A stretch of 64,000 nt of DNA, taken from contig NZ_LNXV01000013.1 of NCBI RefSeq assembly GCF_001467025.1, positions 1-64,000 on the forward strand, written 5' to 3'. The DNA comes from Legionella brunensis (GTDB taxonomy: Bacteria > Pseudomonadota > Gammaproteobacteria > Legionellales > Legionellaceae). The first letter of the stretch is position 1; each line of letters opens with the position of its first letter. Position numbers and translations under genes: made by a program. The notes below the pieces were generated by a model that made no database searches, was not told the origin of the DNA, and saw only the letters and a list, made by a program, of their open reading frames with translations. Positions 1 to 8,373 of the stretch are shown in pieces.

Positions 1-180
1 TTTTTATTCTTACTCATGGGCACCTCTTTTAAGTGTTGAAATTATAACAAGTTAAAAGAGATGACACAGTTATTTAAACACTACCGAAAGGAATTAAAGA
101 TAATTCCAAAGATTTTCATCGAAGGACTACTGCGCCTTATTATTTTGAATTAATGAGAAATATGGGTGTTTAATCCATTA

Positions 181-210
181 AATCACGGCTGTCTAAATGC
201 AGCCGTGATT
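181..210. terminator. Hairpin, probable bidirectional terminator
   Basis: An 11-bp perfect inverted repeat (AATCACGGCTG at 181-191, CAGCCGTGATT at 200-210) with an 8-nt loop. It lies about 120 nt beyond the stop of the minus-strand gene ending at 333, so it would end that transcript. The U-tract is weak, so this is a structural call. Confidence 0.5.
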
Positions 211-215
211 ATATG

Positions 216-313
216 TTAAATGTACAATCTTGTTAGCTCTTTCTTTATTTCAGCAAGAAATTTTTCCATTTCCCTTATTCAGCTCTACGACAGCCATGTT
301 TATAGGCATTCAT
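216..313 (-). pseudogene. Small HG-motif protein remnant
   Basis: On the minus strand a short reading frame starts MNAYKHGCRRAE and then hits TAA. A second short frame, MEKFLAEIKKEL, preceded by a good AAGGGAAA site, follows out of phase and ends at 216. Proteins beginning with a NAYKHG(x)RSAE-type motif followed by a short helix are common as small bacterial ORFs, so the two pieces may be one frameshifted gene. It lies just downstream of the minus-strand gene ending at 333. The assignment is tentative. Confidence 0.25.
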
Positions 314-332
314 CTTACTTTTTTCTTTTCCT

Positions 333-953
333 TCAGGGATTGTTGCGCCAGTTGACTGATTCCATGGTTTCCATTGATGAATCAATTTTGATTGGCGTTC
401 CCTGCGTTGTTGTGTCCATCCATTGCTCATGTTTTTTCATCTCCAATAGTTCGTTTGTAGATTTTATTTCTTTTTCTTCTTTTTTTGTGGCTAAAAAAGC
501 GGGAATCTCATTGTTTACCTGTTGATTAACTGCATTATTCTGCTGCTTAATAAAGGTTGTACGTCGAGGATGTTTTAACTCTGCTAAAGCTATTAAGGTT
601 TTTCTGGATTGATTCTGTGCACTTAAAGCGAGGTCTGCTATGGCTTGTATCTGATTTATCATTCTGAGATTGCGTAACTCTCTCAAGTTCTTGTAGAAGA
701 AATATTCTAGAGTTTTAGCTTGAGTCATAAGCATTCCTTCGATTTCACCTAGATTATTAGTTTTTACTAAGCGAGCACTATCAGCCATTTCGCGCATAAT
801 TGTAACTTCATCTAAATCATCACCGTTAAGCTGGTTTATAGCTATTGCTGAACTTGTGAAAGTATTGAGGTTAATTTCAGCTCTAATAATTTTTCTTTTT
901 TCTTCCTTGGGGTCGCTTTTTGGAGAATTAAGGTCGTCGGTTTTTTTATTCAT
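333..953 (-). CDS. Hypothetical protein, charged, predicted cytoplasmic
   Basis: A 206-residue ORF with no recognised catalytic motif. The N-terminus is lysine-rich and hydrophilic. The middle (about residues 60-130) is helical, with heptad-like leucines around NLRELRNLRMINQIQAIADL, then an RKTLIALAELKHPRRT segment. The C-terminal third is Gln/Lys/Glu-rich and probably disordered. There is no signal peptide or membrane segment. It sits on the presumed element side of the tRNA-Thr fragment at 2504, transcribed away from the Fic gene. It may be an accessory protein of an integrated or plasmid-like element, but this rests on position only. Confidence 0.6.
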   Translation of the reverse strand: MNKKTDDLNSPKSDPKEEKRKIIRAEINLNTFTSSAIAINQLNGDDLDEVTIMREMADSARLVKTNNLGEIEGMLMTQAKTLEYFFYKNLRELRNLRMINQIQAIADLALSAQNQSRKTLIALAELKHPRRTTFIKQQNNAVNQQVNNEIPAFLATKKEEKEIKSTNELLEMKKHEQWMDTTTQGTPIKIDSSMETMESVNWRNNP

Positions 954-1132
954 GTCATAATCATTTATGAATTATTTGGTCAATTAGGTTGTTATGTTTT
1001 CTTTATGGATGATATTTGGTTTAACTTAATAGGAATCCCACAAAAACTTTTATTTTTTACTTAAGGTTTAATTTATTTCATATTGATTTTTTTATTGATC
1101 AAACTGCTAACAAAAACAGGTGGCTTTGTAGG

Positions 1133-1211
1133 ATATGTCGAAAAAAATCCATTGTATCGACATAAAATCTAGATATGTCGATGGTATAAACATATACTCA
1201 AAATATGTCGA
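1133..1211. promoter_or_regulatory. Four ATATGTCGA boxes upstream of and overlapping the fic start
   Basis: ATATGTCGA occurs at 1133-1141, 1173-1181 and 1203-1211, and in inverted form (TATCGACATA) at 1155-1164. The third and fourth copies are 30 nt apart, the first and third 40 nt. The last copy contains the ATG of the Fic gene. This regular array looks like an operator for a repressor that would block transcription or initiation. The Fic protein has a C-terminal winged-helix-like region, so autoregulation is possible. Confidence 0.55.
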
Positions 1212-2341
1212 AAATTCACGGTTTTTTAAGCATGAGCTGCAATCCTAGTCAACCTTATAATGATTTGCCTTATCTGCCACCAAAAACAGAAATTGAAAAT
1301 ATTCAAATATTAAAAGCTTGTATCCCTGCTAGAACAGCTTTAGCAGAGCTTAAACAAGCGGGTGAATTACTGCCTAACCAGGGCTTATTAATTAATGCAT
1401 TACCCTTATTAGAGGCAAAAGATAGCTCAGAAATTGAAAATATTGTTACTACAACTGACAGATTATTTCAATTTGCTCAAGAAGATACTCATGCTGATTC
1501 TGCTACAAAAGAAGCGTTACGGTATCGTACGGCTCTCTATCAAGGATTTATAAAATTAAAAGAGCGCCCACTAAGCGTTGCAACTGTTATCGCGGTATGT
1601 TCTACCATCAAAAATACAGAAATGAATATAAGACGTATACCGGGAACTACAATTACTAATTCAAGCAGTGGCGAAATAGTTTATACACCACCTGTTGGAG
1701 AAACGGTTATTCGTAATCTACTTTCAAACTGGGAGCAATTTATTCATAGCGAAGATGATACGGATCCTCTCATACGTATGGCAGTAGCTCATTACCAATT
1801 TGAAGCAATTCACCCGTTTGTAGATGGAAATGGGCGAACAGGGCGAATAATAAACATTCTCTTTTTAATAGAAAAAGGATTGCTTTCACTGCCTATTCTA
1901 TACCTTAGTCATTATATCGTCAGACATAAAAAGGAGTACTATCGGTGCCTCGATGCTGTAACAAAAAGAAATGAATGGCAGGAATGGATTCTTTATATAC
2001 TAGAGGCAGTTACTAAAACAGCTCAGCTAACTTACCATAAAATAAACACCATTAAGCAACTTATAGAGCATACAGCAAGTTTTGTTCGCCAACAGTTACC
2101 CCGTATCTATAGTTATGAATTAATTAGCCTTATTTTTGAACAGCCTTATTGTCGCATTCAAAATCTTATTGAGACAGGGATAGCGCATCGTCAAACCGCG
2201 TCTACCTACTTAAAGAAACTAGCTGAAATTGGTGTTCTTCGTGAAATTTCTAAAGGTAAAGAAAAATTATTTGTACATCCTAAGTTAATGCAATTACTGA
2301 CTAATGATAAGAACCAGTTTGAGGAATATAGTTCTATTTAG
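1205..2341 (+). CDS. Fic family protein (Fic/DOC AMP-transferase type)
   Basis: 378 residues. The hallmark Fic motif HPFVDGNGRTGRI is intact near residues 198-210, with catalytic His, the DGNGR anion-binding loop and the second Arg. The N-terminal part (PYLPPKTEIENIQILKACIPARTALAEL) fits the Fic N-terminal domain. An SSEIEN segment near residues 75-80 resembles the inhibitory helix motif (S/T)xxxE(G/N) of self-inhibited class II Fic proteins, so the enzyme is probably autoinhibited. The last ~90 residues (LIETGIAHRQTASTYLKKLAEIGVLREI) look like a winged helix. Family members transfer AMP or related groups from nucleotides to hydroxyl side chains. The ATG lies inside the fourth ATATGTCGA box. 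The next 160 nt contain no gene. Confidence 0.9.
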   Translation: MSKIHGFLSMSCNPSQPYNDLPYLPPKTEIENIQILKACIPARTALAELKQAGELLPNQGLLINALPLLEAKDSSEIENIVTTTDRLFQFAQEDTHADSATKEALRYRTALYQGFIKLKERPLSVATVIAVCSTIKNTEMNIRRIPGTTITNSSSGEIVYTPPVGETVIRNLLSNWEQFIHSEDDTDPLIRMAVAHYQFEAIHPFVDGNGRTGRIINILFLIEKGLLSLPILYLSHYIVRHKKEYYRCLDAVTKRNEWQEWILYILEAVTKTAQLTYHKINTIKQLIEHTASFVRQQLPRIYSYELISLIFEQPYCRIQNLIETGIAHRQTASTYLKKLAEIGVLREISKGKEKLFVHPKLMQLLTNDKNQFEEYSSI

Positions 2342-2503
2342 AAAACGTTCCCGCAAACGTTCCTCTAAGATCCTGGCAATTGGTGACGAATGATGAAGTC
2401 TGATAAAGCAATATTTTTAATAAAATCCATAATGGATATGGCTTATAATTTATATAAATGAATTATGATGAATAACGATGAATTCCTATGAAGAAAGTAT
2501 ATG

Positions 2504-2552
2504 GCTCGATTCGTAATCAAATAGGTCCGCGGTTCGATTCCGCGCAACGGCA
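2504..2552 (+). other. 3' fragment of tRNA-Thr(CGT), probable attachment-site scar
   Basis: The sequence reads as an anticodon loop TTCGTAA, a variable region AATAGGTC, a perfect T-arm (CGCGG TTCGATT CCGCG) and an acceptor 3' strand CAACGGCA. It matches the 3' half of a tRNA-Thr with anticodon CGT. No 5' half (which would start GCCGTTG) is found upstream, so this is not a functional tRNA. Such 3'-half duplications are left by integrases that use tRNA genes. The complete tRNA-Thr and the other element end would lie outside the window. Confidence 0.65.
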
Positions 2553-3263
2553 TTGTGGAATCAATGGGTTAAAGAGAATTTTTGAAATAAAAGCGTGGTT
2601 GAGTGGCACTGCAGTGGCAAGAAAGAGCAACAAAACTGATCATGAAAATTTCTCAAAGTAAAAACGCTTGTAGCTAAGTCTAGGATGCCATGCTGATTTT
2701 AATCCTTCTCTTTTTTCATCAGGCAAAGCACACATAATATTAACAACTAAATTACCGGTACAATAAAGCCAAGTTGCTAAGGTAGCCTCATTACTTGCTT
2801 TGTTAATTAATACATGAGCATCACAATTCTCGGCGATTGTGTTAGTTTGTTTTTGATATTTAAAAGATAAGTAGATATTGGGATGAATTCTCTGGTTAAG
2901 AATAGCTTTAGAAAAGGGTTTTTATGTCAATTGGTATTTTGTTTTTTAGTTTAAATTCACTTTCTATTATTTGGCACCCGAATAATTTTATAAAAAACAA
3001 GTGTACATTTCGCATTTCGTAAGAAGTGTTGTAGGGAAAAATTTTATTGAGTCTAATGTATTGATTTTTTAATGAGTTAATGGGAATTAACGATTTTAAT
3101 TTTTGGGAGAAATTTTCCCAGGCTTTATCATGTTTTTGAGTTTTAGAGGATTACAAATCGTGACATATTGTATGTTGATATTTTAGAATATCAGCGTCTA
3201 AACTTCCTACACTCTTATTTTTACTTAGAAACTTTTTTCCATTTTTAAGCTCCTTCATTTCGC
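2553..3263. other. Gene-poor AT-rich stretch with one startless open frame
   Basis: No complete gene can be supported between the tRNA-Thr fragment and the arsC remnant. The minus-strand frame 2640-2921 (94 codons, no usable start at its 5' end; it reads HPNIYLSFKYQ, DAHVLINKASNEATLATWLYC and ends HPRLSYKRFYFEKFS) has protein-like composition and is probably the C-terminal remnant of a lost gene of unknown family. The rest, 2922-3263, is very AT-rich and holds nothing recognisable. Confidence 0.35.
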
Positions 3264-3448
3264 TTATATAGATTGGCTAGCAAGTGTTTCAATCACTTTG
3301 GGATGTGTGTGTCCTCCAGTTGGGGTGCTACCTACACTAAAGGCTAGATAGCGTCCATTGGAGTAATGATTAGTATAGCTTCAGCCATGATAGACCAACA
3401 GGAATTACCAGTACAAAGAAATAATAATCTTATCGGTTTGGTATCCAT
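3264..3448 (-). pseudogene. Arsenate reductase (LMW phosphatase-type ArsC) fragment
   Basis: Reading the minus strand from an ATG at 3448, which overlaps the stop of the preceding ORF as TGATG, gives KPIRLLFLCTGNSCWSIMAEAIL. This is the N-terminal P-loop region of low-molecular-weight-phosphatase-like arsenate reductases. The CX5R loop reads CTGNSCW, so the essential Arg is replaced by Trp, a single-base change. A one-base deletion near 3371 shifts the frame; the correct continuation (NHYSNGRYLAFSVGS, THPKVIETLASQ) follows in the next frame and stops at 3264. Only about 62 of the usual ~130-140 residues remain. It is clearly inactivated. Confidence 0.75.
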
Positions 3449-3900
3449 CAGCCACAACATCCAGTTGTTTTTATATCACAGCAGGAGGTTACTGCGCTTT
3501 TTTCTGGTATGCAACAAGAACTTTCTGTTGCTTTTCCACCAGAAAAAAATTGGGCATCTTCCATAGTATGATAGGCTTCCCATGCAATTCCATTCGGGTC
3601 ATTAACCCATGATTTCTCTGATTTGGCGTAGCAACAAGTTGTTTCACCATCGCTATGGGTTGAAATATTGGCTTCTGAAAATTGTTTTCTTAATGTCTCT
3701 AACAAATCAGCATAAGCATGATCGCTCAGCCATTTCAATCGGTTGACAAACTCATCACGGAAATAACCAAGATGTGCTATGGGACCACCAAAGCTAATAC
3801 ATCCTAGTTTAAGAAAAATTAAAAAAATTTCTGATATTGCTCGTTGGTCATTTCTATACTTTTGCTTAATCAATGGTTTCACCACTAGGAGCTTACCCAC
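3448..3900 (-). pseudogene. Chimeric ORF: ChrA N-terminus joined to ArsI/CadI-like C-terminus
   Basis: 150 codons. Residues ~20-66 (SEIFLIFLKLGCISFGGPIA, GYFRDEFVNRLKWL, YADL) match the start of the first domain of chromate transporter ChrA. Residues ~67-150 (LRKQFSEANI, TTCCYAKSEKSWVNDPNG, WEAYHTMEDA, then SSCC, SCC and GCCG) match the C-terminal half of ArsI/CadI-type VOC dioxygenases with their Cys-rich arsenic-binding tail. The switch falls near nucleotide 3702. The simplest reading is a deletion that fused two genes of a former ars/chr operon in frame. Neither half is complete, so chromate export or C-As lyase activity is unlikely. The stop overlaps the arsC remnant start. Confidence 0.7.
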
Positions 3901-4156
3901 TATTGTGGTGATGCTCGTTTAAAATAATTAAATCTTAAAAAAAGTTTATAATAAACATATCATTAAATGATGAGCTTGCACAGAAACTCTCCTCCATACC
4001 AACTCGGGTTTCGCCATTTACGCCGTGTGCAAGCTGAGCTGGCAAGCTTTCACACTGATTTGGCTTACTGTTCATAAAATTCGATGAATGAGCTAACTGA
4101 TTGGTGGATAGAATGGTTGTTTTTTAATAATTGCCATAAATATAGGGATAAATCCT

Positions 4157-5005
4157 ATGTTACAACAAAATGAAGTGGTAGTTCGACTTGGTTTTTTCTT
4201 TGGTATATTGCTTCTCATGTTTATTTGGGAACTATTCGCGCCTAAGAGACAATTATCAGTTTCAAAAACCAAACGTTGGATAAGTAATTTATCCATTGTT
4301 GTCATTGACTCTGCTGTCACTCGACTATTGTTCCCGGCGGCCGCTGTTGGGGTAGCAATCTATGCCCAACAAAATAACATGGGTTTATTTAACCATATGT
4401 TACATTTAAATTATTGGCTGACGGTCATTTTCTCGGTCATCATTTTGGATTTTGCGATTTATTTACAACATGTGATGTTTCATGCGATTCCTCTATTTTG
4501 GCGTGTTCATAGAATGCATCATGTCGATTTGGATTTTGATGTAACGACTGGTATTCGATTCCATCCCATTGAGATTATATTATCTTTGTTTATTAAATTT
4601 TGCGTCATTATTTTACTGGGTGCACCAGCATTGGGTGTTTTGATTTTTGAAGTGTTATTAAATGCTTCCAGCATGTTTAATCATGGTAATATACGCATAC
4701 CTTTTGTCTTGGATAAAATCATCCGATGGATAGTGGTAACCCCAGATATGCATCGTATTCATCACTCTGACATTCCTAACGAGACAAACAGTAATTTTGG
4801 TTTTAATTTTTCTATTTGGGATCGAGTTTTTGGAACATATACAGATCAACCTCGTTTAGGTCACGAAAAAATGACGATAGGGATCAAAGCAATTCGTGAA
4901 TGTAAGTACTGCATAAACTTATTAGGGATGTTATGGATACCGTTTATTAGAGAAAATCGGGAATATCCCATAAATAGAAAAAATGCAGTCGCTAAGGATG
5001 ATTAA
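4157..5005 (+). CDS. Fatty acid hydroxylase / sterol desaturase family membrane protein
   Basis: 282 residues with the diiron histidine clusters of the fatty acid hydroxylase superfamily in order: HVMFH (about residues 110-114), HRMHH (~122-126), a lone H in RFHPIE (~137) and DMHRIHHSD (~197-205). Four to five hydrophobic helices place the clusters on the cytoplasmic face. Family members hydroxylate or desaturate lipids, sterols or carotenoids with O2; the substrate cannot be read here. The length is typical of bacterial members. The start is the first in-frame ATG, preceded by AGGGATAAATCCT. Neighbours on both sides are decayed, so it stands alone. Confidence 0.88.
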   Translation: MLQQNEVVVRLGFFFGILLLMFIWELFAPKRQLSVSKTKRWISNLSIVVIDSAVTRLLFPAAAVGVAIYAQQNNMGLFNHMLHLNYWLTVIFSVIILDFAIYLQHVMFHAIPLFWRVHRMHHVDLDFDVTTGIRFHPIEIILSLFIKFCVIILLGAPALGVLIFEVLLNASSMFNHGNIRIPFVLDKIIRWIVVTPDMHRIHHSDIPNETNSNFGFNFSIWDRVFGTYTDQPRLGHEKMTIGIKAIRECKYCINLLGMLWIPFIRENREYPINRKNAVAKDD

Positions 5006-5236
5006 AGCAGGAAATAAACGATGCTTTATTTATTTTTTTGCAACGTAAATAATATCCATTATGGTTAGTAAATTGGAAAATGATCAAATCCAGTAATAAA
5101 AATGGCATTACGTATTACATGAGGCGGTGATAGAAAGCGATGTGGCTTCATGCTAATGATTATTTTAAAAGGATTGTAGTTGTTTTTCACAATAATGTAG
5201 AAATGGGATTGCAAAAATTATATGGGAATTTGATAA

Positions 5237-5701
5237 AAAGATTCTCCAGCAACCATTTTAATTAGAGTTTTAGTGAGCTTTGTATTTCTTCCAGAGTGAA
5301 TGCAAAAATTGATATTCTCGGCTATATTGGGTAGTGGACGATTTACCCCGATTGGAATTCTCTACCCCGATATTATGGGGCCTTTTGTGGGGATAACAGA
5401 AATAACTTGCGGTTTGTTAATTCTATTGGGTTTATTCACTCGACTTGTCGCTATTCCTCTAATTATTATCATGATAGTTGCCCATTATCTCCACTAAAAA
5501 CCTATTCTGCTAGGACACGACTGGTGGTTGTTTCATGTCGCCAAATTCACAAGATACGGTTTTTGGAGCATGATGCATGAAATCCGTACAGATATGTGTA
5601 TGCTTTTTGCTTCTATTTACTTGTTGATTAGAGGTGGAGCTACATGGTCAGTTGATGCATGGATTTCAGGTTATATTGATAAAAGCCATAAGTTTGTCTG
5701 A
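5237..5701 (+). pseudogene. DoxX family membrane protein with two in-frame stops
   Basis: Read in a single frame, 5237-5701 gives a DoxX protein: ATILIRVLVSFVFLPE-stop-MQKLIFSAILGSGRF, GPFVGITEITCGLLILLGLF, VAHYLH-stop-KPILLGHDWWLFHVAKF, then HEIRTDMCMLFASIYLLIRG. The stops are TGA at 5297-5299 and TAA at 5495-5497. No frameshift is needed and both halves keep family residues, so decay is recent or the stops are sequence errors. DoxX proteins are small quinone- or redox-associated membrane proteins with four helices. No ATG is present at the 5' end of the frame. A 65-codon piece between the stops would look like a gene but is only the middle of the protein. Confidence 0.8.
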
Positions 5702-5910
5702 GAAAGAGTACTCTCATATATCAGAATATGCTTGTAGGCAAATAAATATATATACTAAGCCGCTTAAATCTACTGAATAATAATCACTGATAAAAAGATC
5801 CCTAACAAAAGCCTCGAAATCAAAAGCAGATCAAACTATCTAGCATTTGATGAGCATATCTCTCTGGCAAAATTAACCTCAGAATCATAACAACCTTGGT
5901 AACAGTCCTC

Positions 5911-6015
5911 TAGCAAAAGTGGGTTGGGCCTTGGCCGAACAAACTGTTTCATGATTTACGAATGCTGCAGATTGATTGCACGAGGAATGAATGTTGGGCC
6001 TATGCCTGCTGTTTT
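5911..6015. repeat. Dispersed palindrome-containing repeat, copy A
   Basis: Contains GTTGGGCC-TT-GGCCgAAC (5923-5940), a near-perfect palindrome, followed by ~60 nt (CAGATTGATTG and neighbouring words) shared with copy B at 7088-7205. Copies A and B bracket the kinase gene 6105-7094. It resembles the small palindromic intergenic repeats of bacterial genomes. The surrounding 5702-6104 contains no gene. Confidence 0.55.
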
Positions 6016-6104
6016 GACGTAAGATTTGGGTATAAATCACTTAAAAATGGGCATCTATGGTATTAATAAGAATTTTTAGCGAAATTAAAAGAGGAATCAA
6101 TAAT

Positions 6105-7094
6105 ATGAACACCCATCAATTTAGCCAATCACTAGAATGGGCTATAAATTATTTAACCACTAATGGGATTTCTATTCTTAATCAAAAAAGAATCATTCAA
6201 ACCTCTTATTCTGAAGTCCATAAAATCGAAACATCGAGCGGAAACATTTTTTACTTAAAACAAGTGCCAGAAGCATTGTTTTTAGAACCTCTGATGCTAG
6301 CCTTCCTTCACGAGCAGGGTTGCCACAATACTCCTAAGCTTGTAAATAAAAATAATAATCTAAATTGCTTTATCATGACCTCTTGTGGCGACTTTTCATT
6401 ACGCTCTCTTTTCAAAGGACAAATTGATGATCTCGATTTGCTCAAGCAAGGAATTATAAATTACACAAAAATTCAACGTTGTTTAGAGAATAAAACGCAG
6501 CAATTACTTAATATTGGCATTCTTGATTGGCGTCTTAATCAATTTGCTTCACTTTATTATCAGCTTTTAGAACAAGAGCAGTTATTAATCGATGACGGTT
6601 TATCAAAAAAAGAAATAGTCCAGTTACATCAACTATATCCAGTATGTGCCAAATTGTGCTCTAATTTATCAGAATACAAAGTTCCTGAAACAATAAATCA
6701 TTGTGATTTTCATGAAAACAATATGTTATTTGACCCAAAAACAGGGGCTATCAATATTATTGATTGGGGTGAGGTAGTGCTTACCCATCCTTTTTTGTCA
6801 CTAAGTGGTTGTTTGTGGAATATTACTTATTTCAATAAAATCACGCCGACAGAGCTTGATGAATTAAAGTTACAATGTATCACTCCCTGGCTTGAACTTT
6901 ATAATGCCGATATTTTGATTCGTTTACTCAATATAGCAATTCAGCTAAATGGAATTTATGCAGCATTGACATATGAGCAAATGTATCGCGCTACTCAAAA
7001 TAAGGCCAAGTCAGTGCAGCAAGAACATAAAGGCTCAATAGCAGGCTGCTTAAGGACATTTTATAATAGTGTAAATAGTACTCAGCAAGTGTAG
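6105..7094 (+). CDS. APH/choline-kinase-like phosphotransferase
   Basis: About 329 residues from the ATG at 6105, chosen because GAGGAA precedes it; an upstream ATG at 6057 would add 16 codons. Protein-kinase-like motifs are clear: the catalytic loop HCDFHENN and the metal-binding segment IIDWGE followed by HPF. The N-terminal lobe carries a YLKQ segment for the ATP-binding Lys. These folds phosphorylate small alcohols such as choline, thiamine, homoserine or aminoglycosides; the substrate is unknown. The gene at 8374-9369 is a paralogue with the same block order (shared LDIGVPDWRL/LNIGILDWRL and AHPF/THPF regions). Copies of a palindromic repeat flank the gene, and one overlaps its stop codon. 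Confidence 0.8.
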   Translation: MNTHQFSQSLEWAINYLTTNGISILNQKRIIQTSYSEVHKIETSSGNIFYLKQVPEALFLEPLMLAFLHEQGCHNTPKLVNKNNNLNCFIMTSCGDFSLRSLFKGQIDDLDLLKQGIINYTKIQRCLENKTQQLLNIGILDWRLNQFASLYYQLLEQEQLLIDDGLSKKEIVQLHQLYPVCAKLCSNLSEYKVPETINHCDFHENNMLFDPKTGAINIIDWGEVVLTHPFLSLSGCLWNITYFNKITPTELDELKLQCITPWLELYNADILIRLLNIAIQLNGIYAALTYEQMYRATQNKAKSVQQEHKGSIAGCLRTFYNSVNSTQQV

Positions 7095-7205
7095 GTTGGG
7101 CCTTGGCCCAACAAAGCAGCTCATAATTTACAAGTTACAAGCTATCACAGATTGATTGTGGAAATAATTGCACAAATAATGGATATTGGACCAGGGCTCG
7201 ACCTG
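7088..7205. repeat. Dispersed palindrome-containing repeat, copy B
   Basis: GTTGGGCC-TT-GGCCCAAC (7095-7112) is a perfect 8-bp palindrome starting right at the stop codon of the kinase gene, so it could also act as a terminator. The following ~90 nt share CAGATTGATTG and other words with copy A at 5911-6015. Confidence 0.6.
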
Positions 7206-7217
7206 CAGTGCGCCTTA

Positions 7218-8117
7218 TTAAGTTGAAGTTATATAGTCATTAACCACTTCATTAATAATCTGCCTTGAACGTTCTACTTCGTCAGGATTAGTACCCGATA
7301 AACCTGCACAGACGATTAATGCTTTCCAGAGTGTCCAACCGCGAGCACGTGCCCATGTAGCAGGATCAAATTTTAGCGTTTGTCGAAATGTTTCCCGGCT
7401 TTTTCCTTTAAAAAATGTCCAGGCAATTGCTAAATCGCAGGCTGGATCTCCAATACCTAGTTGTCCGAAATCAATCACCGCACTTAGCTGGCCATCGTTT
7501 ACTAATAAGTTTCCTGTTGCGATGTCGCCATGAATCCACACAGGAGGATTTTGCCAAGTGGAGGCACGTGCGGCATTCCATATTGCTGTTGCGGACTTAG
7601 TATTAATCTTATTACCAAGCACTCTGATTGCTTCTAGAGTCTCTTCCTCATAGACTGCAAGGTCTCCTCCACGATAAAAATTGTGCTCTCCTGCTAGTGG
7701 TCCACCCGTGGCATCGCATTGCTGTAAGGCTATTAAAAATTCAGCTAATGTAGTAGCAAACTGACTTAAATCTTTTATGCGATCTATTGATGCTGTATTC
7801 CCCTCAAGCCATTTATAAACAGACCAATGCCATGGATACTCTTTACTGGGCTTGCCCATTGCTAACGGGGTAGGGATTAATAATGGTAGAAAAGGTGCTA
7901 ATTTAGGTAACCAATGTTGCTCCTTTTCTACTTGTCCTGAATACTCTGCATTGGAGGGTAAACGTACCGTCATGTGTTCACCTAGATGAAAGGTTCTATT
8001 GTCCCATCCACTAAATTCGACCGGTTTAATCGTTAGATTTGCCCACTCTGGAAATTGGTTACTGATAAGCTGATATACAAGCGGAATATCAATGTGAATA
8101 GTATCGTGGGAGTTCAT
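7218..8117 (-). CDS. Aminoglycoside phosphotransferase family protein
   Basis: 299 residues from the ATG at 8117, chosen because AGAAGGT precedes it and the product begins MNSHDTIHIDIPL as in the family; an upstream start at 8252 adds 45 unlikely codons. Kinase motifs: catalytic loop WIHGDIATGNLL (~residues 210-221) and metal-binding VIDFGQLGIGDPACDLAIAW. The WDNRTFHLG and TVRLPS segments form the N-lobe. The APH family phosphorylates aminoglycosides or other small alcohols; this subgroup is commonly annotated as aminoglycoside or macrolide phosphotransferase. It is convergent with the kinase gene upstream and separates two paralogous kinases. Confidence 0.85.
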   Translation of the reverse strand: MNSHDTIHIDIPLVYQLISNQFPEWANLTIKPVEFSGWDNRTFHLGEHMTVRLPSNAEYSGQVEKEQHWLPKLAPFLPLLIPTPLAMGKPSKEYPWHWSVYKWLEGNTASIDRIKDLSQFATTLAEFLIALQQCDATGGPLAGEHNFYRGGDLAVYEEETLEAIRVLGNKINTKSATAIWNAARASTWQNPPVWIHGDIATGNLLVNDGQLSAVIDFGQLGIGDPACDLAIAWTFFKGKSRETFRQTLKFDPATWARARGWTLWKALIVCAGLSGTNPDEVERSRQIINEVVNDYITST

Positions 8118-8373
8118 AAGTACCTTCTGGAGCAAAATTTCTCCTATAAAGTACCATGCATTGAATTCAATGTATTTTAAAATTTGTTCATAATTATTTG
8201 GTAGGGAGTGAGTATGTAGCTTGTTGTCTTTGATAACGCTTCGCTGCATCAAGGCTAAACGTGCTGATTACTAAAACGTCTTTTATTAATCATAATTATG
8301 CTATATCGTGATTAATAAATAATGAGATTATTCATTAATTGGATTACAGACACTTATGATAGAGAATTGAATT

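Noticed and set aside
3366-3566. Plus-strand 66-codon frame over the ars remnants
   Set aside because: It lies antisense to the recognisable arsC and ArsI-like sequence and has no family similarity or ribosome site.
5300-5497. 65-codon DoxX-like gene
   Set aside because: It is only the segment between two in-frame stops of a larger decayed DoxX gene; reported as part of the 5237-5701 pseudogene.
5921-7112. Composite transposon formed by the two palindromic repeats
   Set aside because: No transposase, no target-site duplication visible, and the repeats are in the same orientation; kept only as a repeat observation.
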